The notes: generated by a model not told the origin, from the letters alone. A stretch of 54,483 nt of DNA from an uncultured Mucilaginibacter sp. (GCA_903866915.1 CAIPPO010000093.1:1-54483), one strand, 5' to 3'. Counted from the stretch's first letter, positions 1-9,587 are shown. A program made the numbers and translations.

Positions 1-33
1 CAATAGTGTTTTGTGACTATGCTATATTTTAAC

Positions 34-471
34 CTATAATGGTTTAAAGAGATAAACGAAATGGTCAGCAGAGATATAATCTAAATGCTGATAGAATTCA
101 AAGGCAGGCATGTGTTTATTTGTCATCAGCGTAATTACTTCGTATCCCTCGGTAACAGCGTATTCTTCGGTATGTTCGAGTAGTTTTTTCCCATAGCCTT
201 TACCTCTACTCTCAGGCGACACGAATAATTCATCAATGTAAATTAAATCATTTGTCCACCATGTTTTGGCATGTCCAAAAGTTGCTGCTATAATTTTGTC
301 ATTTTCGGTGAGTAAAAATCCTACAAACCGATTTCTGTCAAAGTATTCCTGAAGATAAATTATTGCCTTTTCCTGGGTAAATTTATAATTCCAGGGCGCA
401 CGGTTATAGGCTTCGAGGTAAACTTCTGCACATTTTTCAATGTCTATTTTTAATATCGGCCTTATATGCAT
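34..471 (-). CDS. GNAT family N-acetyltransferase
   Basis: A 145-residue protein that fills a single GNAT acetyltransferase domain, transferring an acetyl group from acetyl-CoA to an amine of unknown identity in the cytoplasm. The acetyl-CoA pyrophosphate loop is visible at about residues 81-95: a beta strand (ELFVSP) followed by R89-G90-K-G92-Y-G94, the R/Q-x-x-G-x-G/A signature. The C-terminal stretch with AFEFYQHLDY is the usual GNAT motif B. Length is normal for a one-domain member. It lies 79 bases downstream of the NRPS gene on the same strand and could be co-transcribed with it, so acylation of the NRPS product is possible but unproven. The acceptor cannot be read from the sequence. 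Confidence 0.85.
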   Translation of the reverse strand: MHIRPILKIDIEKCAEVYLEAYNRAPWNYKFTQEKAIIYLQEYFDRNRFVGFLLTENDKIIAATFGHAKTWWTNDLIYIDELFVSPESRGKGYGKKLLEHTEEYAVTEGYEVITLMTNKHMPAFEFYQHLDYISADHFVYLFKPL

Positions 472-550
472 AATTGTTTCTATACTATTGGGAGTCTGGC
501 AGCTAAAAATTTAATGATAATTTTGCTTTTGAGCGTTATTCTGAAAAGTG

Positions 551-3500
551 TTAAAGTGCCTCATCTAATACCTGTTGTACAACCCTTCCTAATTCTTGTA
601 CATTTGGAGGGAGCATCATGCTCAAATGATTCCCCGGCACCAAATACCTTTTTACTTTTTTTGTAGTGTATTTCGGCCATCCCAGGTAAACTTCATCGGT
701 ATTGTAATGATCATTAAAATCTGCCTTAAATAAATGAATGTCAAAATTTACTGGTTCAATTTTATGATGATGAAGAGCGTCAAAATACTGTTTGGTCAAC
801 CGATCTAACATGGCATAATAAGCATCCGTTTCAGCTTGTTCTTTAAGGCCGATTTTTTTGTTAACCTTTATTTTATTCTCGCTGAATTTGTATAATACCT
901 GATCCATAAGCGACTTCTTGCCACCCATAAACCTTGGGAAATAACGCTTTATAATCTTTGGAGTAATAACATACCAGGGCTCCATTTCGCGGCAATTGTC
1001 GGCATCAGTGTCGAAGATCGCTAATAATTTCACCTCTCTTCCGTTTTGCAAAAGTTTACGCGCTACTTCCAATGCAATGAATCCTCCTATCGAATAGCCT
1101 CCCAAAGCAAAAGGACCGCTGGGATTATGTTTTATAAGTTCTTCGAAATACTTTTGAGCAATTTCATTTATGCTTTCAATCTCAATTGGTTCCCCATCAA
1201 GTCCGAATCCTTGCAGGCCATATACGGGTTGATCCTGATCAACCTGGGCGCCCAGGTCATTGAAAGTCAAAACGTTTAAACCAGCACCATGAACGATATA
1301 TAACGGGGTTTTACTGCCCGACGATTTAATAGGAACAATCGATTTCCATTTGATATTATTGAAATTTTCTTTTACTATAAAACCGCTTAATAATGCAACT
1401 GTCGGGTATTGAAATAGTTTCGCAATTGGTATTTTTTTGCCAAGTTTCTTTTCTATCCTCGTCATAATTTGCACCGCGATCAATGAGTGTCCGCCGATAT
1501 CAAAAAAGTTATCGTCAATACCCACACGATTCAGTTTCAAAACTGCCTGCCATATCTCAGCTACTGTTTTTTCTGTTTCCGTCCGGGGTGCTATGTAATT
1601 GTCTTTGACTTGTTCTTCGGGATCAAAATCAGGCAATGATTTTTTATCGACCTTGTTGTTAGAAGTTAACGGAAGCATGTCCAACTCGACCCAAAGCGTG
1701 GGTATCATATACTCTGGCAGCTTTTCCTTAAGGAAATCGATAACAGATTCGCGTTTGTAGTTTTCATTGGCTACTACATAAGCAACTAATCGTTTCTTTT
1801 TATCCTGGTCAGCTTTAGCCAACACAACAGCCTGGCTTATGAATGTGCATTGACGCAAAACACTTTCAATCTCCCCCAATTCTATCCTAAAGCCACGGAT
1901 TTTAACCTGATCGTCTTTGCGGCCAATAAATTCCATATTGTAGTCTGGCAACATCCTGCCAAGATCGCCTGTTCGATACATTCTGCTACCAGCTTTATCA
2001 CTGAACGGATCTTTAACGAAAGAATAATTTGTTTTTTCGGCATCATTTGCATAACCCCTTGCAACTCCTACCCCACCTATATATAATTCGCCCGTTACAC
2101 CTATGGGCTGAAATTGAAGTTGTTCATTAAGGATATAGAAAAAGTTATTGGCCAGCGGGCGCCCGTATGGAATACTTGTCCAGCTCTTGTCAATTTGTTT
2201 TATCGGAAAAAAGTTTGACCAAATTGTCCCTTCGGTTGCTCCCCCCAGGCTGATCACTTGTGCGTTCGGAAAATACCTCCTTATCCGGTCGGGAAGATTT
2301 ACCGGTATCCAATCACCGCTCAAAAAAACCACTTTTAATGTTTCCTGAACAAAGTCCTGATCGCGACTTTCCAGTTCCCGAATAAGATAGTCCATCGTTG
2401 TCGGTACCGAATCCCAGAAAGTGATCTTATCATTATGCATCATTTCTTTCAGCCGCGGAATATCCATCAACTCTTGTTGCTCCACTATAACAATCGATCC
2501 GCCTGCCGATAAAATCCCGAAAATATCATATACTGAAAGGTCAAAGCACATCGACGTAATAAACAATAGACGATCATTGATACCAATTTCAAATTCCTTG
2601 TTTACCCAATGGCACAAATTAACAGCCGAATGATGTTCAATCATCACGCCTTTTGGCCGGCCGGTCGATCCGGATGTATATATCGTGTAACCTAACTGTT
2701 TACTGTCAATTTTAATAGCTGGATTTTCAATAGCATAACCGCTCAGATCAAGCTCGTTGATATTGATAAATACTTCATTTGGTACAAGGCTTTTTAATGG
2801 GTATTCATAGTCTGCAATTACTTTGATAGCGGCTGAATTTTGCAATATATATTCCTGCCGGCCTATTGGGTATTCAGGATCAATTGGTACATAGGCACCA
2901 CCGGCCTTAAGTATTCCAAACATTCCGATGATCATTTCGAAACCTCTGGATGCAATTATCCCAATATTATCTGAGGGTTTTGTACCTGCATCAATCAGGA
3001 AATTAGCAAGCCTGTTGGCTTTTTGATTTAACTCAAAATAGGTAATTGTTTTTTCATGCTGGCGCAATGACACAGCATCCGGAGTTCTGGCAACTTGCTC
3101 CTCAAAAATGTCAACCAGTGTCTTTTCTGCCGGGTAATCAGTAAGCGTATTATTGAAATTTAATAATATCTCATTTTCTTCCGCCGGACTGATCATCTTC
3201 AAAGCCCCGATCTTTGTATTTAGATTCTCAGTTATAGCCAGCAGTAACTGCAAATAATGGCCAACGATCCTTTCAATCGTCGCAGCTTCGAATAAATTCT
3301 TATTATAGAATAATTTTGCTGCCAATAGTTTTGTTCCAGGTTCAATTGACAAAGTAAGATCAGCCTCCCCAATTACCCTATCGAAACTATTGGCGTCCGA
3401 AATATCCCCAAACGCAAATAAAACGTTGCAAATAGTATTTATCGCCCTGTTTTCACCTAAAAAATCTATCGTAATTTTTTCAAATGGTATCTTGTCTTTT

Positions 3501-3934
3501 TTTAAGGCTTCGGCTGCGCTATTTTTAATTCGTTCAAGCAGATCGGTAAACAATTCCTCACCATTTACTTTATTTCTGAGAGCAAATAAATTCAATGACG
3601 GTTCGTTTTTATCTTCTTGACCCTCTTTTGGAATTATGGCAGGAAAGCATCCAATACAGAGATCTTCCTGGTTACTATAACGGTATAGTAAAACATAAAA
3701 TGCTGCCAGCAAAATTTCAAAGATCCCGGAATTACAGTTTTTGGTCAATACCTGTAATTGTTTGCCTTGAGTTTCGTCGACAGTAAAATCAAACGACGCA
3801 ATATCAGCCGAAGCGGACGCGTTTTTAGTGAAGTCTGTTGGTATAGGAACTGGTAGTACCCCCTGGAGCTTTGCTTTCCAGTAAGCTATTTCAACCTCGT
3901 GTAATTTTTCGTCGGTTTCGATAAATTGCGGCAT
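551..3934 (-). CDS. Single-module NRPS: partial condensation - adenylation - carrier - thioesterase
   Basis: An 1127-residue non-ribosomal peptide synthetase module. Residues 1-245 match only the second half of a condensation domain (YWKAKL at 18-23, IPFEKI near 149-154); the N-terminal half with the HHxxxDG catalytic motif is absent, and no in-frame coding lies upstream. The adenylation domain runs about 250-770, with A3 YTIYTSGSTGRPKG at 416-429 and the A10 lysine at K761. Specificity positions read D465, L466, Y469, D508, F537, S539, L563, I571, W572, close to the known cysteine code DLYNxSLIW with N to D at one place. The A5 motif is the cysteine-type LGGATEGTIW rather than NxYGPTE. The carrier motif is GGHSL with S817. 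The thioesterase has GYSIGG with S948, D975 and H1103. Product unknown; the cysteine assignment is inference. Confidence 0.9.
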   Translation of the reverse strand: MPQFIETDEKLHEVEIAYWKAKLQGVLPVPIPTDFTKNASASADIASFDFTVDETQGKQLQVLTKNCNSGIFEILLAAFYVLLYRYSNQEDLCIGCFPAIIPKEGQEDKNEPSLNLFALRNKVNGEELFTDLLERIKNSAAEALKKDKIPFEKITIDFLGENRAINTICNVLFAFGDISDANSFDRVIGEADLTLSIEPGTKLLAAKLFYNKNLFEAATIERIVGHYLQLLLAITENLNTKIGALKMISPAEENEILLNFNNTLTDYPAEKTLVDIFEEQVARTPDAVSLRQHEKTITYFELNQKANRLANFLIDAGTKPSDNIGIIASRGFEMIIGMFGILKAGGAYVPIDPEYPIGRQEYILQNSAAIKVIADYEYPLKSLVPNEVFININELDLSGYAIENPAIKIDSKQLGYTIYTSGSTGRPKGVMIEHHSAVNLCHWVNKEFEIGINDRLLFITSMCFDLSVYDIFGILSAGGSIVIVEQQELMDIPRLKEMMHNDKITFWDSVPTTMDYLIRELESRDQDFVQETLKVVFLSGDWIPVNLPDRIRRYFPNAQVISLGGATEGTIWSNFFPIKQIDKSWTSIPYGRPLANNFFYILNEQLQFQPIGVTGELYIGGVGVARGYANDAEKTNYSFVKDPFSDKAGSRMYRTGDLGRMLPDYNMEFIGRKDDQVKIRGFRIELGEIESVLRQCTFISQAVVLAKADQDKKKRLVAYVVANENYKRESVIDFLKEKLPEYMIPTLWVELDMLPLTSNNKVDKKSLPDFDPEEQVKDNYIAPRTETEKTVAEIWQAVLKLNRVGIDDNFFDIGGHSLIAVQIMTRIEKKLGKKIPIAKLFQYPTVALLSGFIVKENFNNIKWKSIVPIKSSGSKTPLYIVHGAGLNVLTFNDLGAQVDQDQPVYGLQGFGLDGEPIEIESINEIAQKYFEELIKHNPSGPFALGGYSIGGFIALEVARKLLQNGREVKLLAIFDTDADNCREMEPWYVITPKIIKRYFPRFMGGKKSLMDQVLYKFSENKIKVNKKIGLKEQAETDAYYAMLDRLTKQYFDALHHHKIEPVNFDIHLFKADFNDHYNTDEVYLGWPKYTTKKVKRYLVPGNHLSMMLPPNVQELGRVVQQVLDEAL

Positions 3935-4089
3935 TTTATCACTTCAGCTTAGTAAATGAAATCTAATAAAAAAAATAGATAAAATAAATACGCCTGTCGA
4001 ACAAACTGGCTTTTCAGTCACTATAGCACAATTACTATACGACAAACAAATTTTATCTAGATTTTTTTTATGGATTTTATACGAGTTTA

Positions 4090-4130
4090 AATAAAAAATG
4101 CCGCACAATTCTGCAGCATTTTTTTATTTT
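4090..4130 (-). terminator. Rho-independent terminator of the pentose phosphate operon
   Basis: An inverted repeat (AAAAAATGC at 4093-4101 against GCATTTTTT from 4116, with an extra GCA/TGC inner pairing) lies 12 bases beyond the pgl stop codon. Read on the minus strand it gives a hairpin followed by a T-rich run, as expected for a terminator. The plus-strand reading is also T-rich, but no plus-strand gene ends here. Confidence 0.7.
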
Positions 4131-4141
4131 TTCCACAAAGG

Positions 4142-4870
4142 CTATTTATTTGACAGCAACGCAGCAGCATTATGGTCTAAAAACCACTCCAATTCGCCAT
4201 CTACCGGTGCAATTAATTGTGCAGGGTAATTCTCAATGTCTTTTTTATCTTCAATTACATGGTGCACTGCTTCGGCCTTACCAGATCCATATACAAGATA
4301 AGCTATATGGTGCGCTTTGTTAATTAAAGGTGCTGTCATCGTTATCCTGTATACCTGCTGGTCTTCCAGGAATACAGCTTTTACCGATGCCGTCTTTTCA
4401 GTTAGTACCGGGGTGTGGGGGAATAGAGAAGCCGTATGAGAATTGTCACCTAAACCTAAAAGTACAAGGTCAAACCGAGGTTCGAAGCCTGCGAAATAAA
4501 GTGTGATATCATTCGTATATCTTACCGCGGCTTCATCAGGTGACACGGAGGTATTTACCGGGAATATTTGCCTGTAACTTAGTTCAAGTGGCTCTAACAA
4601 AGCCTTTTTGGCCATCAAATAATTGCTAAGTGGACTGTTATGAGGCACATAACGCTCATCACCAAAAAAAAAGTGTACTTTCTTCCATTCCACCTGCCCT
4701 TTGAATTTTGGCGATGCCAGTAACTCATAAAGTTTTTTCGGAGAATTACCTCCTGATAGTGCTACAGAGAACTGACCGTGCCCGGCTATTGATTTTTTTG
4801 CAGTATCAACAAAATAATTTGCCAGTCCTTCCAGCACCTCATCTTCAGTATCAAAAAGGTTAAGCTTCAT
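4142..4870 (-). CDS. pgl: 6-phosphogluconolactonase
   Basis: A 242-residue DevB/SOL-type lactonase hydrolysing 6-phosphogluconolactone to 6-phosphogluconate, the second step of the oxidative pentose phosphate pathway, in the cytoplasm. Family landmarks are SGGNSP (residues 39-44), FFGDERYVP (about 68-76) and GLGDNSHTASLFP near residue 140, which form the phosphosugar site. Length is typical. It is the last gene of the operon, starting 5 bases after zwf ends, and a hairpin terminator follows. Cotranscription with zwf and gnd puts the three oxidative-branch enzymes next to each other. No anomalies seen. Confidence 0.95.
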   Translation of the reverse strand: MKLNLFDTEDEVLEGLANYFVDTAKKSIAGHGQFSVALSGGNSPKKLYELLASPKFKGQVEWKKVHFFFGDERYVPHNSPLSNYLMAKKALLEPLELSYRQIFPVNTSVSPDEAAVRYTNDITLYFAGFEPRFDLVLLGLGDNSHTASLFPHTPVLTEKTASVKAVFLEDQQVYRITMTAPLINKAHHIAYLVYGSGKAEAVHHVIEDKKDIENYPAQLIAPVDGELEWFLDHNAAALLSNK

Positions 4871-4875
4871 GGTTA

Positions 4876-6390
4876 TTAATTTTTAGTATTAACTGGTAAC
4901 GTAAACCAATTAAATCCATCCCGTGCTATCAATGCTTCTGCCGACTCTGGCCCCCATGAATCAGCAGAATAGTTTGGAAAGTTCAGACTCTTCTTATGCT
5001 GCCATGTGTTTAAGATCGGCATTACCAATTGCCAGGCTGCTTCCACCTGATCGCCCCGCATAAATAAGGTCTGATCGCCAAGCATAGTATCTAAAATCAG
5101 CGTTTCATAAGCTTCTGGTGCTTGTTGGGTATAAGTTCCTTTATAATCGAAAACCATATCAACTACATTCAAAACCATATCGATACCCGGGCGCTTTGCC
5201 TGAACTTGCAAGCGAATACTCATTTCGGGTTGAATACTAATGATCAACCTGTTCTGCTGCCAGCTCTCTGCTGCTTCAGTAGGGAAAATCAAATGCGGGA
5301 CGTCTTTGAACTGGATAGCAATAACTGATGACGACTGATGCAACCTTTTACCGGTACGAACATAAAAAGGTACCCCCTGCCAACGCCAGTTGTCGACAAA
5401 AAACTTTATTGCTGCGAAAGTTTCAGTATTAGACTGCGGATCAACCTTGGGTTCATCGCGATAGGCTGGTACTTCTACACCTTTCATCCACCCAGTTCCG
5501 TATTGTCCTCTAACAGCTGAGGTCCGTACATCGTCCGGGGTGAATTTTCTCATCGCTCGTAGTACATCAACTTTCCTGTCACGCACTTCGTCGGCATTAA
5601 AGCTGACAGGTGGTTCCATCGCAATATGGCAAAGCAGTTGTAAAAGATGGTTTTGAATCATATCACGCAAAGCGCCCGATCCATCATAATAGTCGCCGCG
5701 TTCTTCAACGCCCAGCTGTTCTGTTACCGATATTTGAACGTGTTCGATATAGTTACGGTTCCAAAGCGGTTCCATAATTGAATTCGCAAACCGAAAGGCC
5801 ATAATATTTTGAACCGTTTCTTTACCCAGATAATGATCGATCCGATAGATCTGGCATTCATTAAATATTCCTGATAATAATTGATTTAACTCCCGGGCTG
5901 TATCAAGGTCGTGTCCAAAAGGCTTTTCAATTACAATTCTTGTTTTATCCTTGTCCTCTGCAAGTTTAGCCTTAGCTAAATTTGAAGCAATTATCGGGAA
6001 TAGGTTTGGAGATACAGCAAGGTAATAAATTACGTTAGCCTGGGTTTTCCATTCCGTATTAAGCTGCTCTATTTTTTTACCAAATTCTTTGTAGGTTTCG
6101 GCATCTTTTACATCAGATGCCTGGTATGTTATTCCTTTTGAAAAGTTTGCCCACTGATCAGCCTTAGCTTTTCCACTGCGAGAAAACTGATTGATGTCTT
6201 CTAACATATTATTTCTGAATTGTTCATCGGTCAGTTGGGTCCTGCCAGTGCCAATGATGGCAAACTGTTTAGGCATCCAGCCGTCGAGAAACAAATTGTA
6301 GAGTGCAGGTGTAATTTTACGTGCGTTAAGGTCGCCGGTACCACCGAATATGATAAATATCGTAGGTTCTGATGTTGAATTTGAACTCAT
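4876..6390 (-). CDS. zwf: Glucose-6-phosphate 1-dehydrogenase
   Basis: Oxidises glucose 6-phosphate to 6-phosphogluconolactone with NADP+ (or NAD+), the entry step of the pentose phosphate pathway. I place the start at the ATG at 6388-6390 (504 aa): the first residues then read MSSNSTSEPT and lead directly into the coenzyme loop FGGTGDLNARK (15-25). The frame stays open 57 bases further upstream, but that extension overlaps gnd and has no family similarity. The substrate motifs are EKPFGHD (about 155-161) and the catalytic RIDHYLGKE with H186. Length is normal. It lies 22 bases after gnd ends and 5 bases before pgl. Whether it prefers NADP+ or NAD+ cannot be read with confidence. Confidence 0.95.
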   Translation of the reverse strand: MSSNSTSEPTIFIIFGGTGDLNARKITPALYNLFLDGWMPKQFAIIGTGRTQLTDEQFRNNMLEDINQFSRSGKAKADQWANFSKGITYQASDVKDAETYKEFGKKIEQLNTEWKTQANVIYYLAVSPNLFPIIASNLAKAKLAEDKDKTRIVIEKPFGHDLDTARELNQLLSGIFNECQIYRIDHYLGKETVQNIMAFRFANSIMEPLWNRNYIEHVQISVTEQLGVEERGDYYDGSGALRDMIQNHLLQLLCHIAMEPPVSFNADEVRDRKVDVLRAMRKFTPDDVRTSAVRGQYGTGWMKGVEVPAYRDEPKVDPQSNTETFAAIKFFVDNWRWQGVPFYVRTGKRLHQSSSVIAIQFKDVPHLIFPTEAAESWQQNRLIISIQPEMSIRLQVQAKRPGIDMVLNVVDMVFDYKGTYTQQAPEAYETLILDTMLGDQTLFMRGDQVEAAWQLVMPILNTWQHKKSLNFPNYSADSWGPESAEALIARDGFNWFTLPVNTKN

Positions 6391-6412
6391 TTTACTCTTC
6401 GTCAATTGTTGA

Positions 6413-7834
6413 TTAATCCTTTTTAGTCCACTGGGTATGAAACACACCTTCTTTTCCTATAAGTTCGTAAGTGTGAGCCCCAAAATAGTCGCGCTGTGCC
6501 TGTGTTAGGTTTGATGGCATCCTCTTATTGCGGAAATTGTCAAAATAGCTCAACGATGCAGCGAATGCCGGTACTGCTATGCCACTTGCTGTGGCAGCAG
6601 AAACAACTATCCTTGCACCTTTAACTGAGTCGCTTATCAGGTCTTCTACAGCCCTATCGAGCAGCAAATGAGGCAGGTTTGAGTCATGTTGATAGGCATT
6701 GTAAATATCATTGAGGAATGCCGAGCGAATAATACAACCACCTCGCCATATTTTGGCTATTTCGTCGAGTTTTAAATCGTATTTATATTCGGTAGAAGCA
6801 TTAGCCAACAGGTGCATTCCTTGTGCGTAGGTAATAATCATGCTGAAATAAAAAGCCTGTTCTAACGCTACCAGAAATTCGCGCGTATCAACATCAAGTG
6901 ACGGGTCTTCAATACTGTAAATTGAAGCAGCCTGCTCACGCATTTGCTTGTATTTTGATAGATCGCGCATTGAAACTGCCGTATCTATTGTTGTTATCGG
7001 CGCTTGCAGGTCCATCGCAACTTGCGAGGTCCATTTTCCTGTACCCTTAGCCCGTGCTTCGTCCTTGATATCATCTATTAATAAATGATCTGTTCCCGGA
7101 GCATTAACGGCGAAAATATCCCTGGTAATCTCTATCAGGAACGATTGCAGGCGGCCTTCGTTCCACTCAGTAAACACCTGTCCAACAGCCGAATTATCTA
7201 ACTTGAGGCCTTTTTTCATCAATTCATAGGCCTCAGCTATTAATTGCATTAATCCATATTCAATGCCGTTGTGCACCATTTTAACGAAATGACCTGAAGC
7301 ACCCGGACCAATATAGGTTACACATGGCGAGCCATCGACCTTAGCAGCAATTGATTCCAGGATTGGCTTCATTACGTTATAGGCTTCCTTATCGCCCCCG
7401 GGCATCATGCTGGGGCCACGGCGAGCACCTTCTTCACCGCCTGAAACACCCATGCCAAAGAAATGAAAACCTTTGGCTTCCAGTTCTGAAACACGGCGAT
7501 TAGTATCGGTAAAGTGCGAGTTGCCCCCATCTATCAGGATATCACCATGGTCAAGTAAAGGCAATAATTCGGCTATAACGTCGTCTACAATCTTACCGGC
7601 CGGAACCAGCATCATTATGGCCCGGGGTTTATTTAAACTGGCAACAAAAGGTTCTACTTCGCTAAATCCTTTGAGGTTACCATGTTCATCTTCTTTTTCC
7701 AATTGTTGCCCTTTAGTGGCATCTTTGTCAAAGCCGGCTCCTTTTACGCCATGGTCGCCCATATTTAACAGCAAATTGCGACCCATTGTACCCAGGCCGA
7801 TCATGCCAAAATCATATTTTATTGATTCGCTCAT
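6413..7834 (-). CDS. gnd: 6-phosphogluconate dehydrogenase, decarboxylating
   Basis: A 473-residue cytoplasmic enzyme converting 6-phosphogluconate to ribulose 5-phosphate, CO2 and NADPH. The N-terminal Rossmann loop reads GLGTMGRNLLLN (about 13-24). The substrate region contains GVSGGEEGARRGPSMMPGG near residue 130 and the catalytic GHFVKMVHNGIEYG near 180, with lysine, histidine and asparagine in their usual places. The all-helical C-terminal half is complete and the length is that of the long homodimeric type. Its start overlaps the upstream HAD gene by 4 bases (ATGA), implying translational coupling. An antisense open frame covers its 5' third and is treated as a shadow. Confidence 0.96.
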   Translation of the reverse strand: MSESIKYDFGMIGLGTMGRNLLLNMGDHGVKGAGFDKDATKGQQLEKEDEHGNLKGFSEVEPFVASLNKPRAIMMLVPAGKIVDDVIAELLPLLDHGDILIDGGNSHFTDTNRRVSELEAKGFHFFGMGVSGGEEGARRGPSMMPGGDKEAYNVMKPILESIAAKVDGSPCVTYIGPGASGHFVKMVHNGIEYGLMQLIAEAYELMKKGLKLDNSAVGQVFTEWNEGRLQSFLIEITRDIFAVNAPGTDHLLIDDIKDEARAKGTGKWTSQVAMDLQAPITTIDTAVSMRDLSKYKQMREQAASIYSIEDPSLDVDTREFLVALEQAFYFSMIITYAQGMHLLANASTEYKYDLKLDEIAKIWRGGCIIRSAFLNDIYNAYQHDSNLPHLLLDRAVEDLISDSVKGARIVVSAATASGIAVPAFAASLSYFDNFRNKRMPSNLTQAQRDYFGAHTYELIGKEGVFHTQWTKKD

Positions 7835-8460
7835 TTTCTTTTTGCGTTTTCTTCTTTAATTTTTTCCAGTATTTCTTTAGTATCTTCAAAACTTATATGC
7901 TGATAGGCTCTGATACCTAACTTCTGCGCTGCTAACGCAAACATTTTACGATCATCGAAATAGACGCATTGTTGCGGCAATGCCTGTGCAACACCCATAG
8001 CAAGTCTGAATATCTTCGGATCAGGCTTTCTGATTCCCACCTCGCACGAAGATATAAATGCATCGAAACATTGGTGTAGTTTAAATTTCTTTACCCGGTA
8101 ATCATTGAGTTCTTTACCCTCATTATTGATCGAAATGATCCTGAAACCACAATCTTTTTTCCATTCTTTCAACCAGGCCAGCATATCCGGTAATTCTTTA
8201 GACTGTTCGAACATGAACTGTTTAAAATCTTCTCTCGCAAAATCGCGCGGGTGGTTAAAAATAACGGTATCCAGGTATTCATCCAAATCAACGCTACCGG
8301 CTTCGTAAACATTAAAAATAAAAGTGTGCAGGTCGTCAACTTCTTCGTAGTTGAGCCCAAACCTGCGCGAGGCCTCTTCCCGAGATTCATGCCCCCAGCC
8401 ATTTGTCAACAGGATTCCGCCTACGTCAAAGAAAAGAATGTTGATCCCGGTAGCCTCCAC
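7831..8460 (-). CDS. HAD-superfamily (HAD-IA) hydrolase inside the pentose phosphate operon
   Basis: A 209-residue haloacid-dehalogenase-like phosphatase. Motif I is FFDVGGILL with nucleophile D12; the usual second aspartate of DxD is glycine, a variant found in some HAD-IA members. Motif II is the I-S-I-N stretch near residue 113, motif III includes the lysine of GIRKPDPKIF and motif IV is VYFDDRKMF. A helical cap sits between motifs I and II. The start is a GTG at 8458-8460, four bases after tal stops, and the 3' end overlaps gnd by 4 bases, so it is embedded in the operon. The substrate is unknown; a sugar phosphate or damaged pathway intermediate is a reasonable guess from context only. 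Confidence 0.85.
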   Translation of the reverse strand: MEATGINILFFDVGGILLTNGWGHESREEASRRFGLNYEEVDDLHTFIFNVYEAGSVDLDEYLDTVIFNHPRDFAREDFKQFMFEQSKELPDMLAWLKEWKKDCGFRIISINNEGKELNDYRVKKFKLHQCFDAFISSCEVGIRKPDPKIFRLAMGVAQALPQQCVYFDDRKMFALAAQKLGIRAYQHISFEDTKEILEKIKEENAKRK

Positions 8461-8464
8461 GCGT

Positions 8465-9559
8465 TTATTTTACTTTTGCTTTTTGATCGGCGATAGCCTG
8501 TAATAATTTTTCGAAAGGTTTATTGAACTTTTCAATACCCTCATCTTCAAGTTGCTGAGTTATCGCATCAATATCAATTCCTATTTCGTTCAATTTTGCC
8601 AAAGTTGCAGTTGCCTGCTCAAGGCCCGATTCCAAAGTGCTTGCTGCAACTCCATGATCGCGGAATGCTTCAACGGTTTCCAAAGGAACGGTATCAACCG
8701 TTTCCGGGCCAATTAATGCTTCAACATATTTGGTGTCTTTGAAAGCCGGATCTTTGCTGCTGGTACTTGCCCAAAGTAAACGCTGAGGTTTTGCGCCCTG
8801 AGCTGCCAGTTTCTCCCAACGCGGGCCGCTAAATACACGTTTGTAAATTTCGTAAGCTTTTTTAGCCGATGCGATAGCAACCTCACCTTTTAGTTCTGGG
8901 GCACCCTTTGCATCCAGTAAAGGGTCTACCAATACGTCAATACGACTCAAAAAGAAGCTCGCTACCGACGAGATATGTCCAATGTGATGTCCGGCAGCTA
9001 AATGTTGTTCCAGACCTTCAATGTAAGCCTCAGCTACTTCTTCATAACGCGGCAACCCGAAAAGCAGCGTCACGTTAATATTTATTCCTTTAGCGATCGA
9101 TTCGCGAATTGCAATTAAACCCGGTTTGGTACCTGGAATTTTGATCATCACATTTTTGCGATCAACTTTCTCCCAAAGTGTTACTGCCTGGGCAGCGGTT
9201 TTTTCTGTGTCAAGCGCTAAAAACGGCGATACTTCCAGGCTCACATAGCCGTCTTCGCCCTTTGAATCTTCGTAAACTCCTTTAAAAAGGTCTGCCGCTT
9301 GCTGGATATCTTTTATAGCAACACCGAAAAATATTTCTTCGTTATCACTTGTTTTTTCCGACAGTTCACGAATGTCCTGATCATAGTCAGAACTGCTGGT
9401 AATAGCTTTTTCGAATATAGCAGGGTTAGATGTAACGCCCCTGATACCATCCTCATCAATCAATTTCTTTAACGCACCAGAGTTGATGATACTCCTGGCT
9501 ATAAAATCCAGCCATATACTCTGGCCAAAACTATGTATACTTTTTACTCTGTTTTCCAT
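8465..9559 (-). CDS. tal: Transaldolase
   Basis: A 364-residue class I transaldolase moving a dihydroxyacetone unit between sedoheptulose 7-phosphate and glyceraldehyde 3-phosphate. The signature GVTSNPAIF is at 41-49 and the Schiff-base lysine K140 lies in NVMIKIPGTKPG. The later LLWASTSSKDP segment is the typical phosphate-site strand. The length fits the longer transaldolase subfamily often found in operons with gnd and zwf rather than the roughly 220-residue short form. It is 28 bases downstream of rpiA and 4 bases upstream of the HAD gene. Nothing irregular is visible. Confidence 0.95.
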   Translation of the reverse strand: MENRVKSIHSFGQSIWLDFIARSIINSGALKKLIDEDGIRGVTSNPAIFEKAITSSSDYDQDIRELSEKTSDNEEIFFGVAIKDIQQAADLFKGVYEDSKGEDGYVSLEVSPFLALDTEKTAAQAVTLWEKVDRKNVMIKIPGTKPGLIAIRESIAKGININVTLLFGLPRYEEVAEAYIEGLEQHLAAGHHIGHISSVASFFLSRIDVLVDPLLDAKGAPELKGEVAIASAKKAYEIYKRVFSGPRWEKLAAQGAKPQRLLWASTSSKDPAFKDTKYVEALIGPETVDTVPLETVEAFRDHGVAASTLESGLEQATATLAKLNEIGIDIDAITQQLEDEGIEKFNKPFEKLLQAIADQKAKVK

Positions 9560-9587
9560 TTTATGATAATTTGAAATTTATGTTTTA

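Noticed and set aside
466..666. Plus-strand frame of 66 codons overlapping the GNAT start and NRPS end
   Set aside because: Lies mostly antisense to the NRPS thioesterase, has no family features and no promoter.
6391..6447. N-terminal extension of zwf
   Set aside because: Overlaps gnd, encodes residues with no family similarity, and a good internal ATG precedes the coenzyme loop.
7473..7859. Plus-strand frame of 128 codons
   Set aside because: Antisense to the well-conserved gnd gene; composition is that of a reverse-strand shadow.
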